Source: Acidimicrobiales bacterium (lineage in GTDB: Bacteria > Actinomycetota > Acidimicrobiia > Acidimicrobiales > JACCXE01). Taken from it: a stretch of 64,000 bases of DNA. Location of the stretch: assembly GCA_035546775.1 (NCBI GenBank), contig DASZWD010000020.1, positions 24,953 to 88,952 on the forward strand, in the 5' to 3' direction. Below, piece after piece: positions 34,934 to 43,722 of this stretch. The translations under genes were made by a program, and so were the position numbers. The notes under the pieces are model-generated. The model ran no database searches. It saw nothing but the letters and a program-made list of their open reading frames with translations, and was not told the origin of the DNA. The stretch's first letter is position 1, and every line of letters starts with the position of its first letter.

Positions 34934-37267
34934 ATGGCCACAACGAAGCGAGGCCCCGCTCGCACTCGGAAAGCCCCGGCGACGACGCGTCGTCCCGCGG
35001 CAAAGAAGAACGCGTCGACGCTCGAACGCGTCCGCAAATCACTCGCCACCCACCTCGGCCGCCAGTCCGACGACGTGTGGGGACTCCTCCTCGTCGCCTT
35101 CGGCGTCGTGTGCGCCCTCGGCATCTACGCCGACCTCACGGGGCCGGTCGGGCGCTTCCTGCGCGACCTCGCCGGCCTGCTGTTCGGGTGGGGCCGACTC
35201 GCGCTCCCCGTCGCCGTCGCCGGCGTCGGCGTGGCGTTGCTGCAGGGCCGGCCGCGCCAGGAACCGGCGCGGGTCGTCATCGGCACGACGTTCATGGTGC
35301 TGGCCGGGACCGGTCTCATCCACTTGGCCCAGGGCGCGCCGGCGTGGACCGATCCCGCCGACGAGCTGCGCAACGCCGGCGGTCTCGTGGGCGTTGCCAT
35401 CGCCGAGCCGCTGCGCAGCCTGCTGGCGGTGCCGGGCGCGGCGCTCATCTTGGTGGTCCTCGGCCTCGTCGGCCTGCTCGTCGTGTTGAAGTTGTCGGCG
35501 CGCGAGGCGTGGGGCCATCTCGTCCACGGCCTCAAGAAGGCGGTCGACGTGCTGAGCGGTTCGGCGCGCCACATCGCGGCGGCCACGACCACCGACGTCG
35601 AGGAGCGCATCGACGCGTCGCGGCGTCATCCGACGCGCCAGAAGAAGCCGGCGCTCGAAGTCGTGCCGCCGCCCACCGAAGACGACGCGCCGGAGGTAAC
35701 CGAACCCGAGCCCGACCCCGAGATCACCGTGTCGGTGCCCGAAACCACCGAGCCCGTCGCGGCGGACCAGCTGGCCATCGACCTGGGCCCCGCGCACCGC
35801 GAGGGTCCCTGGCGCCTGCCGCCCCTGGCGCTGCTGAAGCGATCGAAGGCCGTCGAGATCGACCGCCGCCAGATCGAAGCCGGCGGCCGCACGCTCGAGC
35901 ACGCGCTGGCGGCCCACGGCGTCGAGACGCGCCTCGTGGGCATGACCGTCGGGCCCACCGTCACCCGCTACGAACTCGAACTGGGCCCGGGTGTGAAGGT
36001 CGCCAAGGTCACGAGCCTCCACAAGGACATCGCCTACGCGATGGCGTCGCCCGACGTCCGCATCCTGGCGCCGATCCCGGGCAAGTCGGCCATCGGTGTC
36101 GAGGTGCCCAACCGCGATCGCCAGCTCGTCGCCCTTGCCGACATCCTCGGCTCTGAGGAAGCCCGCAAGTCGACGCATCCGCTCGAGGTCGCGCTGGGCA
36201 AGGACATCGCGGGCCGTGCGGTCATGGCGAACCTCGCCGAGATGCCGCACATCCTCATCGCCGGCGCCACCGGCGCCGGTAAGTCGAGCTGCATCAACAG
36301 CCTGATCACCTCGGTGCTGGTGCGCTCGACGCCCGACCAGGTGCGCATGATCCTGATCGACCCCAAGCGCGTCGAGCTCGGTCAGTACAACGCGTTGCCG
36401 CACCTGCTCACCCAGGTCGTCGTCAACCCCAAGCGCGCCGCCAACGCGCTGAACTGGGCGGTGAAGGAAATGGAGCGGCGCTACGAGTTGCTCTACGAGG
36501 TCGGCGTGCGCGACATCACCGGCTACAACGCCGCGTTCGATCGTGGCGATCTGCAACCCGAGCCGGGAGAGGACAAGGAGTACAAGCGCCTTCCGTTCAT
36601 CCTCGTGGTGGTCGACGAGCTGGCCGACCTGATGATGGTGGCGGCCCGCGACGTCGAAGAGTCGATCTGTCGTATCGCGCAGATGGCCCGCGCCGTCGGC
36701 ATCCACCTCGTCATCGCGACGCAGCGCCCGTCAGTCGACGTCATCACCGGCGTCATCAAGGCCAACGTGCCGTCGCGCCTGGCCTTCGCCGTGTCGAGCC
36801 AGACCGACAGCCGCGTCATCCTCGACCAGCCCGGTGCCGAGCGTCTCGTCGGCAAGGGCGACATGCTGTTGCTGACGGCGAACTCGTCGAGCGGCCGGCG
36901 AGTGCAGGGCGCATGGGTGGGCGAGGACGAAGTGCGCAAAGTGGCGGGGCACTGGAAGCGCCAGGCGCGCGCCGAATACGTCGAAGGCGTCGAAGGCGAA
37001 GACGCGGGACCGGGGGAGCGCACCTTCGGCGGCGCCGGCGGTGATTCCGACGACGAGCTGCTGCGCGCTGCCCGTGACCTCGTCGTGCGCAGCCAGCTCG
37101 GTTCGACGTCGATGCTGCAGCGCAAGCTCAAGGTCGGCTTCGCCCGCGCCGGTCGCCTGATGGACTTGCTCGAAGAAAATGGTGTCGTCGGACCGTCCGA
37201 AGGATCGAAGGCACGCGCCGTGCTGATGACGGTCGAGGAACTCGAGGCGCTCGACCAGGCCTCCTAG
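34934..37267 (+). CDS. ftsK: DNA translocase FtsK/SpoIIIE
   Basis: 777 aa. A basic N-terminus is followed by four membrane spans (about 50-190), an acidic Pro/Glu linker (about 230-290), an alpha domain and the motor with Walker A G-A-T-G-A-G-K-S-S near 445 and Walker B I-L-V-V-V-D-E-L-A-D near 555. The C-terminal gamma winged helix (about 700-770) would read KOPS-type motifs. It moves chromosomal DNA through the septum. It follows rnj in mycobacterial order, here with the SDR group in between. TACGGT at 34918-34923 may be its -10. Confidence 0.95.
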   Translation: MATTKRGPARTRKAPATTRRPAAKKNASTLERVRKSLATHLGRQSDDVWGLLLVAFGVVCALGIYADLTGPVGRFLRDLAGLLFGWGRLALPVAVAGVGVALLQGRPRQEPARVVIGTTFMVLAGTGLIHLAQGAPAWTDPADELRNAGGLVGVAIAEPLRSLLAVPGAALILVVLGLVGLLVVLKLSAREAWGHLVHGLKKAVDVLSGSARHIAAATTTDVEERIDASRRHPTRQKKPALEVVPPPTEDDAPEVTEPEPDPEITVSVPETTEPVAADQLAIDLGPAHREGPWRLPPLALLKRSKAVEIDRRQIEAGGRTLEHALAAHGVETRLVGMTVGPTVTRYELELGPGVKVAKVTSLHKDIAYAMASPDVRILAPIPGKSAIGVEVPNRDRQLVALADILGSEEARKSTHPLEVALGKDIAGRAVMANLAEMPHILIAGATGAGKSSCINSLITSVLVRSTPDQVRMILIDPKRVELGQYNALPHLLTQVVVNPKRAANALNWAVKEMERRYELLYEVGVRDITGYNAAFDRGDLQPEPGEDKEYKRLPFILVVVDELADLMMVAARDVEESICRIAQMARAVGIHLVIATQRPSVDVITGVIKANVPSRLAFAVSSQTDSRVILDQPGAERLVGKGDMLLLTANSSSGRRVQGAWVGEDEVRKVAGHWKRQARAEYVEGVEGEDAGPGERTFGGAGGDSDDELLRAARDLVVRSQLGSTSMLQRKLKVGFARAGRLMDLLEENGVVGPSEGSKARAVLMTVEELEALDQAS

Positions 37268-37302
37268 GCGCGAGAACCTACGGCGCGGGGCGTTATCTAT
37301 CT

Positions 37303-38001
37303 ATGCCCAGCACCCTTTCCCGCGCGCTGCGTCGCGCTGCAAATCGACTTGATCAGCGCGGCGTCGACCGCCGAGCCGTTGCCCGTCAGATCGTCGGCGG
37401 CGCTTGGGAGGAGATGGGCCAGCACCAGTTCAACTTCCTCGTGGAGCAGGGCCTCCAGCCGAGCGACTGGATGCTCGACGTCGGCTGCGGGGCGTTGCGC
37501 GGCGGTGTGCACTTCATCCGCTACCTCGAGCCCGGGCATTACTGCGGGATCGAGCGTGAGCAATGGATTCTCGACGTCGGCGCCGAGGAACTCGCCGACG
37601 CCGGTCTGACCGACCGGGCGCCCGTCCTGCTGTGCAACCGGGACTTCGAGTTCGACAAGTTCGGTCGGCAGTTCGACGTCGCCCTCGCGCAGTCGGTCTT
37701 CACCCACATCCCGCTCAACAACATCCACCGGTGTCTCGTGCGCATGTCCGAGGCACTGCGCCCCGGCGGCGTGTTCTACGCCACCTTTCTCGACAACCCG
37801 GGTGACCCCAACGATCTGTCGCCGATCGAGTTCCCGCAGAAGGACGGACCGCCGTCGGTCACGTATCCCGACCGCGACCCGTTCCGCTACCACGTGCGGT
37901 TTTTCGAGGATCTCGTCAACGGCCTGCCCCTGAAGCTCGAGCACATCGGCGACTGGGGTTCGCCGCGGGGCCAGTCGATGCTGGCGTTCCACAAGGTCTG
38001 A
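37303..38001 (+). CDS. SAM-dependent methyltransferase
   Basis: 232 aa. A class I methyltransferase with motif I M-L-D-V-G-C-G-A-L-R-G-G (near 58-69), a G-I-E-R acidic strand and a post-II Q-S-V-F-T-H-I-P segment. The late L-R-P-G-G-V-F-Y-A-T strand is standard for this fold. Similar proteins occur as stand-alone genes in Actinobacteria, and the acceptor is unknown. It is followed by a strong terminator. Confidence 0.8.
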   Translation: MPSTLSRALRRAANRLDQRGVDRRAVARQIVGGAWEEMGQHQFNFLVEQGLQPSDWMLDVGCGALRGGVHFIRYLEPGHYCGIEREQWILDVGAEELADAGLTDRAPVLLCNRDFEFDKFGRQFDVALAQSVFTHIPLNNIHRCLVRMSEALRPGGVFYATFLDNPGDPNDLSPIEFPQKDGPPSVTYPDRDPFRYHVRFFEDLVNGLPLKLEHIGDWGSPRGQSMLAFHKV

Positions 38002-38025
38002 GTCTCACCCGCCGCCCAGACGCGC

Positions 38026-38059
38026 AAGAGGGCCGGCGCTTCGTTGCACCGGCCCTCTT
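38026..38059 (+). terminator. Rho-independent terminator after methyltransferase gene
   Basis: A perfect 11-bp stem, AAGAGGGCCGG (38026-38036) with CCGGCCCTCTT (38049-38059), and a 12-base loop. The A-rich left side and T-rich right side suit bidirectional use with the convergent gene ending at 38142. Confidence 0.85.
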
Positions 38060-38081
38060 TGCTCAGTAGAGCGAGGTTGTT

Positions 38082-38173
38082 GCTACGCCGCGAGACGCAT
38101 GTGCGACTTGCGCTGCTGTCTTTCTGGTTAGCGAAGCGCTGTTACGCAGCGAGACGCATGTGCGACTTGCGCT
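38082..38173 (-). repeat. Duplicated gene-end segment (two 33-base copies)
   Basis: Copies at 38082-38114 and 38141-38173 match at 31 of 33 positions with 59-base spacing. On the minus strand both read Arg-Lys-Ser-His-Met-Arg-Leu-Ala-Ala-stop. The right copy is the true C-terminus of the gene ending at 38142. The left copy lies in the 3' untranslated region, a partial tandem duplication of the gene end. Confidence 0.85.
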
Positions 38174-38462
38174 CTTCCGGCTCTTCGCCCTCGGACGCGC
38201 CCAGCCAGTGGTGGAGACCACGCCACACGCTGGTGGTGCCGGCGAGCGCGACGCCCGTCAGCAGATGGCCCACGGTGGCGTTGCGCACGGCGATGTGCCA
38301 ACCGGTGAACATGCTGTAGTCCATCCAGTAGGCGACGCCGATACCCATGGCCAACATCACGAAGCCGTGATAGCGCCGGAGCATCGGCACGAGATCCTCG
38401 AGGAAGTTGGCGACGGCGAAGATGCCGAGACCGACGAAGGCGAGGGTCAGAAAGTCATGCAT
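38142..38462 (-). CDS. Small integral membrane protein, unknown
   Basis: 106 aa from ATG at 38462, which has AGGAGG eight bases upstream; the longer frame from 38504 is not supported. Three hydrophobic segments are visible (about residues 4-20, 30-50 and 66-86), with a histidine-rich middle and end (Y-H-G-F, G-W-H, L-H-H-W) and a charged C-terminal tail. The function is unknown; conserved-looking membrane histidines could bind metal or haem. The gene is flanked by a duplicated copy of its own 3' end. Confidence 0.75.
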   Translation of the reverse strand: MHDFLTLAFVGLGIFAVANFLEDLVPMLRRYHGFVMLAMGIGVAYWMDYSMFTGWHIAVRNATVGHLLTGVALAGTTSVWRGLHHWLGASEGEEPEERKSHMRLAA

Positions 38463-38540
38463 GAGTACTGCCTCCTGACGGGAGGGGAAGTTGTTTCCCG
38501 TCACTGCTTTCGACCACGCCGTCGACGAAAAAGTGACAAC

Positions 38541-38546
38541 TAGGTT
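38541..38546 (+). promoter_or_regulatory. TAGGTT -10-like element before thrB
   Basis: Lies 6 bases before the thrB ATG, predicting a leaderless transcript; no confident -35. Confidence 0.4.
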
Positions 38547-38552
38547 GTTGCA

Positions 38553-39401
38553 ATGCGCGCCAGATGTCCGTGTAGTTCAGCCAACTTGGGACCCGGCTTC
38601 GACGCGCTCGCGCTGGCGCTGAGTCTCTACGTCGACGTCTCCGTGGAGCCGGCGGACGCGCTGTCGATCACGGCCCACGGCGAGGGCGAGGACTTCCCGG
38701 TGGGTCCCGATCACATGGCGGCGCGCGTGGTGCGGGATGTGCTGGGTCACGACAACGTCGCGATCACCATCCGTTCCGAAATCCCGGTGGCGCGGGGCCT
38801 CGGGAGCAGCGCGGCGCTGGCGGCTGCCACCGCCGCCGCCGCCGGCGCCGCCGAACCACTCGCGGTTGCCACCGCCGTGGACGGCCACGCCGAGAACGCG
38901 GCGGCGTCCGTACTCGGCGGCCTCGTCGTGGGCACCATGGTCGGCGACACACCCGTCGCCGAACGCCTGGCCGTCGACGACCGGCTGGCGTTCGTCGTCG
39001 TCATCCCCGACCGGATGCTGTCGACGCGTGACGCCCGCGCCGCCTTGCACCAAGAGGTGTCGTTGCACGACGCGGCGACGAACCTCGGACGCCTCGGATT
39101 GCTCATCGCCGGATTCGCCGACGCGTCGCGGTTCTCGGCCTATGCGATGGAAGACACCCTGCATCAGCCGTACCGCATCCCGCTGTTTCCGGAATCGGCG
39201 CCGATCATGCGCGGCCTCGTCGAGGCGGGCGCGCTCGGCGCCTGCTGGTCCGGCGCCGGCTCGACGCTGCTCGCCGTGGCAATGGAGGGCGACGCCGACG
39301 CAGTGTGCGCCGCCGGTGTCGACATGCTGACCGAGACGAACGTCGCGGGGCGCGCCGTGCGCCTTGACGTCGACCGGACCGGTCTCGTCGTCACTGACTA
39401 A
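38553..39401 (+). CDS. thrB: Homoserine kinase
   Basis: 282 aa. GHMP kinase with the opening C-P-C-S-S-A-N-L-G-P-G-F-D-A-L (residues 5-19) and the nucleotide motif P-V-A-R-G-L-G-S-S-A-A near 78-88. The G-A-C-W-S-G-A-G-S-T-L motif near 233 completes the family pattern. It phosphorylates homoserine for threonine synthesis. thrA and thrC are not in the window. It begins a plus-strand run with queF and the SMP-30-like gene. Confidence 0.93.
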   Translation: MRARCPCSSANLGPGFDALALALSLYVDVSVEPADALSITAHGEGEDFPVGPDHMAARVVRDVLGHDNVAITIRSEIPVARGLGSSAALAAATAAAAGAAEPLAVATAVDGHAENAAASVLGGLVVGTMVGDTPVAERLAVDDRLAFVVVIPDRMLSTRDARAALHQEVSLHDAATNLGRLGLLIAGFADASRFSAYAMEDTLHQPYRIPLFPESAPIMRGLVEAGALGACWSGAGSTLLAVAMEGDADAVCAAGVDMLTETNVAGRAVRLDVDRTGLVVTD

Positions 39402-39412
39402 GTTCCGTCGCC

Positions 39413-39769
39413 GTGCCCAGCGAGCCATCCCGCGACCTCGTCGCCATCGACAACCCGCATCCGGGACGCGTGTACGAGGTCACGTGCGAGACGCCGGAGT
39501 TCACCTGCGTGTGTCCGATGACGGGCCAGCCCGACTTCGCCACCGTCACCATCAGCTATGTGCCCGGCGACAAGATCGTCGAGTTGAAGAGCTTGAAGCT
39601 GTACCTGTGGTCGTTCCGCAACGAGGGCGCGTTCCACGAGGACGTCACCAACCGGATCCTCAACGACCTCGTCGCCGCGTTGTCGCCGGTCTCGATGACG
39701 GTGACGACCGATTGGCTGGTGCGCGGCGGGATCCACACCATCGTGAAAGTGAGTCACCCCAATGGCTGA
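39413..39769 (+). CDS. queF: NADPH-dependent preQ0 reductase QueF
   Basis: 118 aa from GTG. The catalytic cysteine lies in F-T-C-V-C-P-M-T-G-Q-P-D-F (near residues 30-42), followed by the E-L-K-S-L-K-L-Y and F-H-E-D-V motifs of the short, single-domain QueF class. It reduces 7-cyano-7-deazaguanine to preQ1 for queuosine in tRNA. Other que genes are absent here. The next gene overlaps its end by 8 bases. Confidence 0.95.
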   Translation: MPSEPSRDLVAIDNPHPGRVYEVTCETPEFTCVCPMTGQPDFATVTISYVPGDKIVELKSLKLYLWSFRNEGAFHEDVTNRILNDLVAALSPVSMTVTTDWLVRGGIHTIVKVSHPNG

Positions 39770-40691
39770 TATCGAGATCGTCACCGAAGGCTTGGCCTTT
39801 CCCGAAGGACCGGTCGCGATGCCCGACGGTTCGGTGATCGTCGTGGAGATCAAGACGGGCAAGCTGACCCGCGTCGCCCCCGACGGCACCAAGACCGAGG
39901 TCGCCGACGTGGGCGGCGGGCCGAACGGCCTCGCGGTGGGCGCCGACGGTGCGCTGTACGTGTGCAACAACGGTGGCTTCCAGTGGACCGAGCTCGGCGA
40001 GATCAACCTGCCGCTCGGACCCGGTGGCGTGTCGCATCACGCCGACTACACGACGGGCTCGCTCCAGCGCGTCGACATCGACAGCGGCGAGGTGACGACG
40101 CTGTACACCGAGTGCGACGGCAACCGCCTCAACGGTCCGAACGACATCGTGATCGATAAGGACGGTGGCATCTGGTTCACCGATCTCGGCAAGACGCGCG
40201 AGCGCGACGTGGACCGCGGGTTCATCTACTACGCCAAGCCTGACGGCTCCCAGATCGTCCAGGTCGCGCGGGGCAACCACGGCTACAACGGCATCGGTCT
40301 GTCGCCCGACGGATCGCGCCTGTACGCCGTCGAAACCGCCACCGCCCACCTCTACGCCTGGGACGTGGCCGGCCCGGGTCAGCTCACCGGCGGCAACCCC
40401 GTCACCGGCGGTGGCATGTACCTCGGCGCCGGCCATCCACCGGCGCTGTTCGACTCGCTCGCCGTCGAGGAAAACGGCAACGTGTGCGTCGCCACGCTGG
40501 CGCACGAGGCCGGGATCACCGTGTTCGCTCCCGACGGCCAGATCGTGGAAAACGTGCTGTTCCCCGACCCGCTCACCACGAATATCTGCTTCGGCGGCGA
40601 CGACATGCGCACCGCGTGGGTCACCCTGTCGGCCACCGGAAAGCTGGCCAAGACCACCTGGGCGCGCCCCGGCTTAAAACTCAACTACTGA
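39762..40691 (+). CDS. SMP-30/gluconolactonase-family beta-propeller protein
   Basis: 309 aa. The motifs T-E-G-L-A-F-P-E-G-P (metal-binding Glu near residue 15), G-G-P-N-G-L, N-G-P-N-D-I-V and L-S-P-D-G-S define a six-bladed SMP-30/LRE-like propeller. Family members are calcium- or zinc-dependent lactonases. No signal peptide is present, so it acts in the cytoplasm. Its place next to queF appears accidental; the substrate is unknown. Confidence 0.85.
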   Translation: MADIEIVTEGLAFPEGPVAMPDGSVIVVEIKTGKLTRVAPDGTKTEVADVGGGPNGLAVGADGALYVCNNGGFQWTELGEINLPLGPGGVSHHADYTTGSLQRVDIDSGEVTTLYTECDGNRLNGPNDIVIDKDGGIWFTDLGKTRERDVDRGFIYYAKPDGSQIVQVARGNHGYNGIGLSPDGSRLYAVETATAHLYAWDVAGPGQLTGGNPVTGGGMYLGAGHPPALFDSLAVEENGNVCVATLAHEAGITVFAPDGQIVENVLFPDPLTTNICFGGDDMRTAWVTLSATGKLAKTTWARPGLKLNY

Positions 40692-40697
40692 GTTCCG

Positions 40698-40703
40698 TAC
40701 CCT
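40698..40703 (+). promoter_or_regulatory. TACCCT -10-like element before rimO
   Basis: Seven bases separate it from the rimO GTG, again suggesting leaderless transcription. Only a poor TTAAAA -35 candidate lies 18 bases upstream. Confidence 0.4.
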
Positions 40704-40710
40704 TAGCGGT

Positions 40711-41937
40711 GTGAAGTACTGGGTCGAGACGCTCGGCTGCCCCAAGAACGAGGTTGACTCGGCCAAGTTGATCGGCACGCTCGAGGCCGACGGCTACGTG
40801 GCCGCCTCCTCCGCCGCCGACGCCGACGTCGTGGTCGTCAACACCTGCGCCTTCATCGACGCGGCGCGCCAGGAGTCGGTCGACACCGTGATCCAACTCG
40901 GCGAGGTGAAGCGAGCCGACGCCCGCCTCGTCGTGACCGGCTGCATGGCCGAGCGCTACGGCGCCGAACTGGCCGACGCGCTGCCCGAGGTCGACCAGGT
41001 GGCGGGCTTCGGCGTGCCCGTGACGCTCGGCGCCAAGCCGGCCGTGCCGAGCTTCGACCTGCTGAACCTGCCGCGGCCGCGCTCGCCTCGGCCGTGGGCC
41101 TACGTCAAGGTGGCCGAGGGCTGCGACCGCAACTGCGGCTTCTGCGCCATCCCGTCGTTCCGGGGCAAGCAGCGGTCGCGCACCCGCGAGTCGATCCTCG
41201 AAGAAGTCGAGGCACTCGACGCCCGCGAGATCGTGCTCGTCGCCCAGGACCTCGCCAGCTACGGCAACGACATCGGCGAGCGCCGCGCCATCACCGCCCT
41301 CGTCGAGGCCGTGGCGGCGCGCACCGAGCGTGTCCGGTTGCTGTACCTGTATCCGTCAGACCTCACCGATGGTCTGATCGACGTGATCGGTGCGACCGGG
41401 GTGCCCTATTACGACTTGTCGCTCCAACACGCGTCCGCGCCGCTGCTCAAGCGGATGCGGCGGTGGGGCAACGGCGACAAGTTCCTGACGCGCATCGACG
41501 ACATTCGGGCGCGGTATCCCGACGCCACCATTCGTTCGAACTTCATCGTCGGCTACCCCGGCGAGAGCGAGGCGGACCACGACAACCTCCTCGCCTTCAT
41601 GCAGGCGGCGCAGTTCGACTGGGTCGGGTTGTTCGCGTACTCGCGCGAAGAAGGCACCTACGCCGACACGCAGGACGGCCACGTCGACCCGTCGTTGGTG
41701 CAAGAGCGCCTCGCCGAGGCCAGCGAGTTGCAGGACGGCATCACGCGCGCCCGGCGCGCCGCCCACGTCGGCACGACCCAGACGGTCCTGGTCGACGCGC
41801 CGGGCGTCGGTCGGTCGCATCGCGAGGCTCCCGAGATCGACGGCGTGGTGCGTATCCCCGACGATCTCCCCGTCGGCACCTTTCAGACGGTTACCGTCAC
41901 CGGCGTGATCGGCGTGGATCTCGAGGCGTCGCGGTGA
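40711..41937 (+). CDS. rimO: Ribosomal protein S12 methylthiotransferase RimO
   Basis: 408 aa from GTG. The order is an N-terminal UPF0004 domain starting Y-W-V-E-T-L-G-C-P-K-N-E-V-D with three cluster cysteines, a radical-SAM domain with C-D-R-N-C-G-F-C near 143-150, and a C-terminal TRAM domain. The opening G-C-P-K-N separates RimO from MiaB (G-C-Q-M-N), which is also present at 47.4 kb. It methylthiolates Asp88 of ribosomal protein S12. Its TGA overlaps the pgsA GTG. Confidence 0.95.
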   Translation: MKYWVETLGCPKNEVDSAKLIGTLEADGYVAASSAADADVVVVNTCAFIDAARQESVDTVIQLGEVKRADARLVVTGCMAERYGAELADALPEVDQVAGFGVPVTLGAKPAVPSFDLLNLPRPRSPRPWAYVKVAEGCDRNCGFCAIPSFRGKQRSRTRESILEEVEALDAREIVLVAQDLASYGNDIGERRAITALVEAVAARTERVRLLYLYPSDLTDGLIDVIGATGVPYYDLSLQHASAPLLKRMRRWGNGDKFLTRIDDIRARYPDATIRSNFIVGYPGESEADHDNLLAFMQAAQFDWVGLFAYSREEGTYADTQDGHVDPSLVQERLAEASELQDGITRARRAAHVGTTQTVLVDAPGVGRSHREAPEIDGVVRIPDDLPVGTFQTVTVTGVIGVDLEASR

Positions 41938-42491
41938 AGACCGAGTCGTCCTTCGGGTCCTCGGCGCTGGTGACGCCGGCCAATCTCGTCACCGTTCTGC
42001 GCCTGCTCGTCAGCCCGTTCCTGATCGTGACGATCGCGTCGGGTGGGGCGTCGTGGCCGGCGGTCGCGTGCTGGGTGTTGCTGACCTCGACCGACGGCGT
42101 CGACGGGTATCTGGCGCGCCGCCACGGTACGACGAGCTCGGGTGCATTTCTCGACCCGCTGGCCGACAAGGTGCTCGTGCTCGGCGCCCTCGCCGCGCTG
42201 GTGTCGCGCAACGATCTGTCGGCGCTGCCGGCGATCCTGATCGGCGTACGCGAGGTGGCGGTGTCGATCTATCGCTCGTGGTTGGCGCAGCGTGGGATCA
42301 GCGTGCCGGCGCGCTGGTGGGCGAAGGTCAAGACGGTGCTGACGGAAGTCGCCATCGGGTTCGCGCTGTTGCCGCTCACCACGAACGTCAAGTGGTTCTA
42401 CCGCGATCTGATCTGGCTGGCGGTCGTGCTCACGCTCGTGACCGGCGCGCAGTACTTCCTCGAAGGAGGACAGCGGGTTCGTGCGAGTTGA
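41934..42491 (+). CDS. pgsA: CDP-diacylglycerol-glycerol-3-phosphate phosphatidyltransferase
   Basis: 185 aa from GTG. The CDP-alcohol phosphotransferase signature D-G-x-x-A-R-(x8)-G-x-x-x-D-x-x-x-D is complete, from D-G-Y-L-A-R to G-A-F-L-D-P-L-A-D near residues 59-84, and several membrane spans are visible. It makes phosphatidylglycerophosphate, or a related inositol or cardiolipin-type lipid. Position between rimO and cinA favours PgsA. The 3' end overlaps cinA by 11 bases. Confidence 0.9.
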   Translation: MKTESSFGSSALVTPANLVTVLRLLVSPFLIVTIASGGASWPAVACWVLLTSTDGVDGYLARRHGTTSSGAFLDPLADKVLVLGALAALVSRNDLSALPAILIGVREVAVSIYRSWLAQRGISVPARWWAKVKTVLTEVAIGFALLPLTTNVKWFYRDLIWLAVVLTLVTGAQYFLEGGQRVRAS

Positions 42492-43722
42492 AGTCGTCGC
42501 GGTCGGCACCGAGCTGCTGCTCGGCCAGATCGTCGACACGAACTCCGCCTGGCTCGGCGAGACGCTGGCGGCCGCCGGCATGGACCGTCATTTTTCGACG
42601 GCGGTGGGCGACAATCTCGGCCGCATCGTCCACGCGTTGCGCTGTGCGCTGGCGCGCGCCGACGCCGTCATCGTGTGCGGGGGCCTCGGCCCGACGCAGG
42701 ACGACATCACGCGGGAGGCCATCGCCGAAGTGATGACGGTGCCGCTGCACCGAAACGCCGAGGTCGCGGCGCGCGTCGAAGAGATGTTCCGGGCGCGGGG
42801 CCGCGAGATGGCGGCCAATAACCTGCGTCAAGCCGACGTGCCTGCAGGCGCAACGGTGATCGACCAGACGATGGGCACGGCACCGGGCCTCATCTGTCCG
42901 GTCGGCCACAAGGTCATCTACGCGGTGCCAGGCGTGCCCTACGAGATGCAGGACATGGTGACCCGCGCCGTCATCCCCGACCTGCTGGCGCGCTCGGGGG
43001 AGACGGCGACGATTCGCAGCCGCGTCCTGCGCACGTGGGGAACGTCGGAGAGCATGCTCGCCCAGCAATTGCACGCGCGTTTCCTGCATCACGAATCGAA
43101 TGCGACCCTTGTCACGATCGCCTTTCTGGCGTCGGGCATCGAGGGCATCAAGGTGCGCTTGACGGCGAAGGCGGCCACCGAGGCCGAGGCGCTGAGCGCG
43201 CTGGCGGACGAAGAGGCAGCGGTGCGGGCGCTGCTGGGCGACCTCGTGTTCGCCGTCGACAACGACACCATGGAATCGGTAGTGGGCGACATGCTCGTGG
43301 CCCGCGGCGAGACGCTCGGCCTCGCCGAATCGCTCACAGGCGGCCTCGTCGGTTCGCGCTGCGCGGCGGTGCGCGGCGCCACCAACTGGTTCCGTGGGTC
43401 GATCGTGTCGTATGCGTCCGACGTGAAGTTCTCGGTGCTCGGCGTGCCCGAGGGGCCTGTCGTCTCGGCCGAGGCGGCCAAGGCGATGGCGGTCGGCGCG
43501 GCCAAGGTGCTCGGTGCCGACATCGGCCTGTCGGTCACCGGCGTCGCGGGGCCCGACGAGCAGGAAGGTCAGCCCGTCGGCACTGTGTTCTACGGCATCG
43601 CTCGCAACGGCACGGTCGACGCCGTCGAGGTGCGGCTGCCGGGCGATCGCGACCGGATCCGCCAATTCAGCGCCATCTCGCTAATGGACCTGCTGCGGCG
43701 CCGACTGCGCGAGGAGGGCTAG
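42481..43722 (+). CDS. cinA: CinA: NMN deamidase / damage-associated protein
   Basis: 413 aa from GTG. The N-terminal COG1058/MoCF-like domain (1-170) has V-G-T-E-L-L-L-G-Q and C-G-G-L-G-P-T-Q-D-D. The C-terminal CinA amidohydrolase domain (about 250-410) has L-A-E-S-L-T-G-G-L-V-G-S-R and V-T-G-V-A-G-P-D. The C-terminal half recycles nicotinamide mononucleotide and the N-terminal half acts as an ADP-ribose pyrophosphatase in the family. In mycobacteria it lies near recA; here three genes intervene. Confidence 0.93.
   Translation: MRVEVVAVGTELLLGQIVDTNSAWLGETLAAAGMDRHFSTAVGDNLGRIVHALRCALARADAVIVCGGLGPTQDDITREAIAEVMTVPLHRNAEVAARVEEMFRARGREMAANNLRQADVPAGATVIDQTMGTAPGLICPVGHKVIYAVPGVPYEMQDMVTRAVIPDLLARSGETATIRSRVLRTWGTSESMLAQQLHARFLHHESNATLVTIAFLASGIEGIKVRLTAKAATEAEALSALADEEAAVRALLGDLVFAVDNDTMESVVGDMLVARGETLGLAESLTGGLVGSRCAAVRGATNWFRGSIVSYASDVKFSVLGVPEGPVVSAEAAKAMAVGAAKVLGADIGLSVTGVAGPDEQEGQPVGTVFYGIARNGTVDAVEVRLPGDRDRIRQFSAISLMDLLRRRLREEG

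Noticed and set aside
38082..38173. Direct repeats as an attachment site or insertion-sequence scar
   Set aside because: No integrase or transposase nearby, and the repeat equals the end of the adjacent gene, so local duplication explains it.
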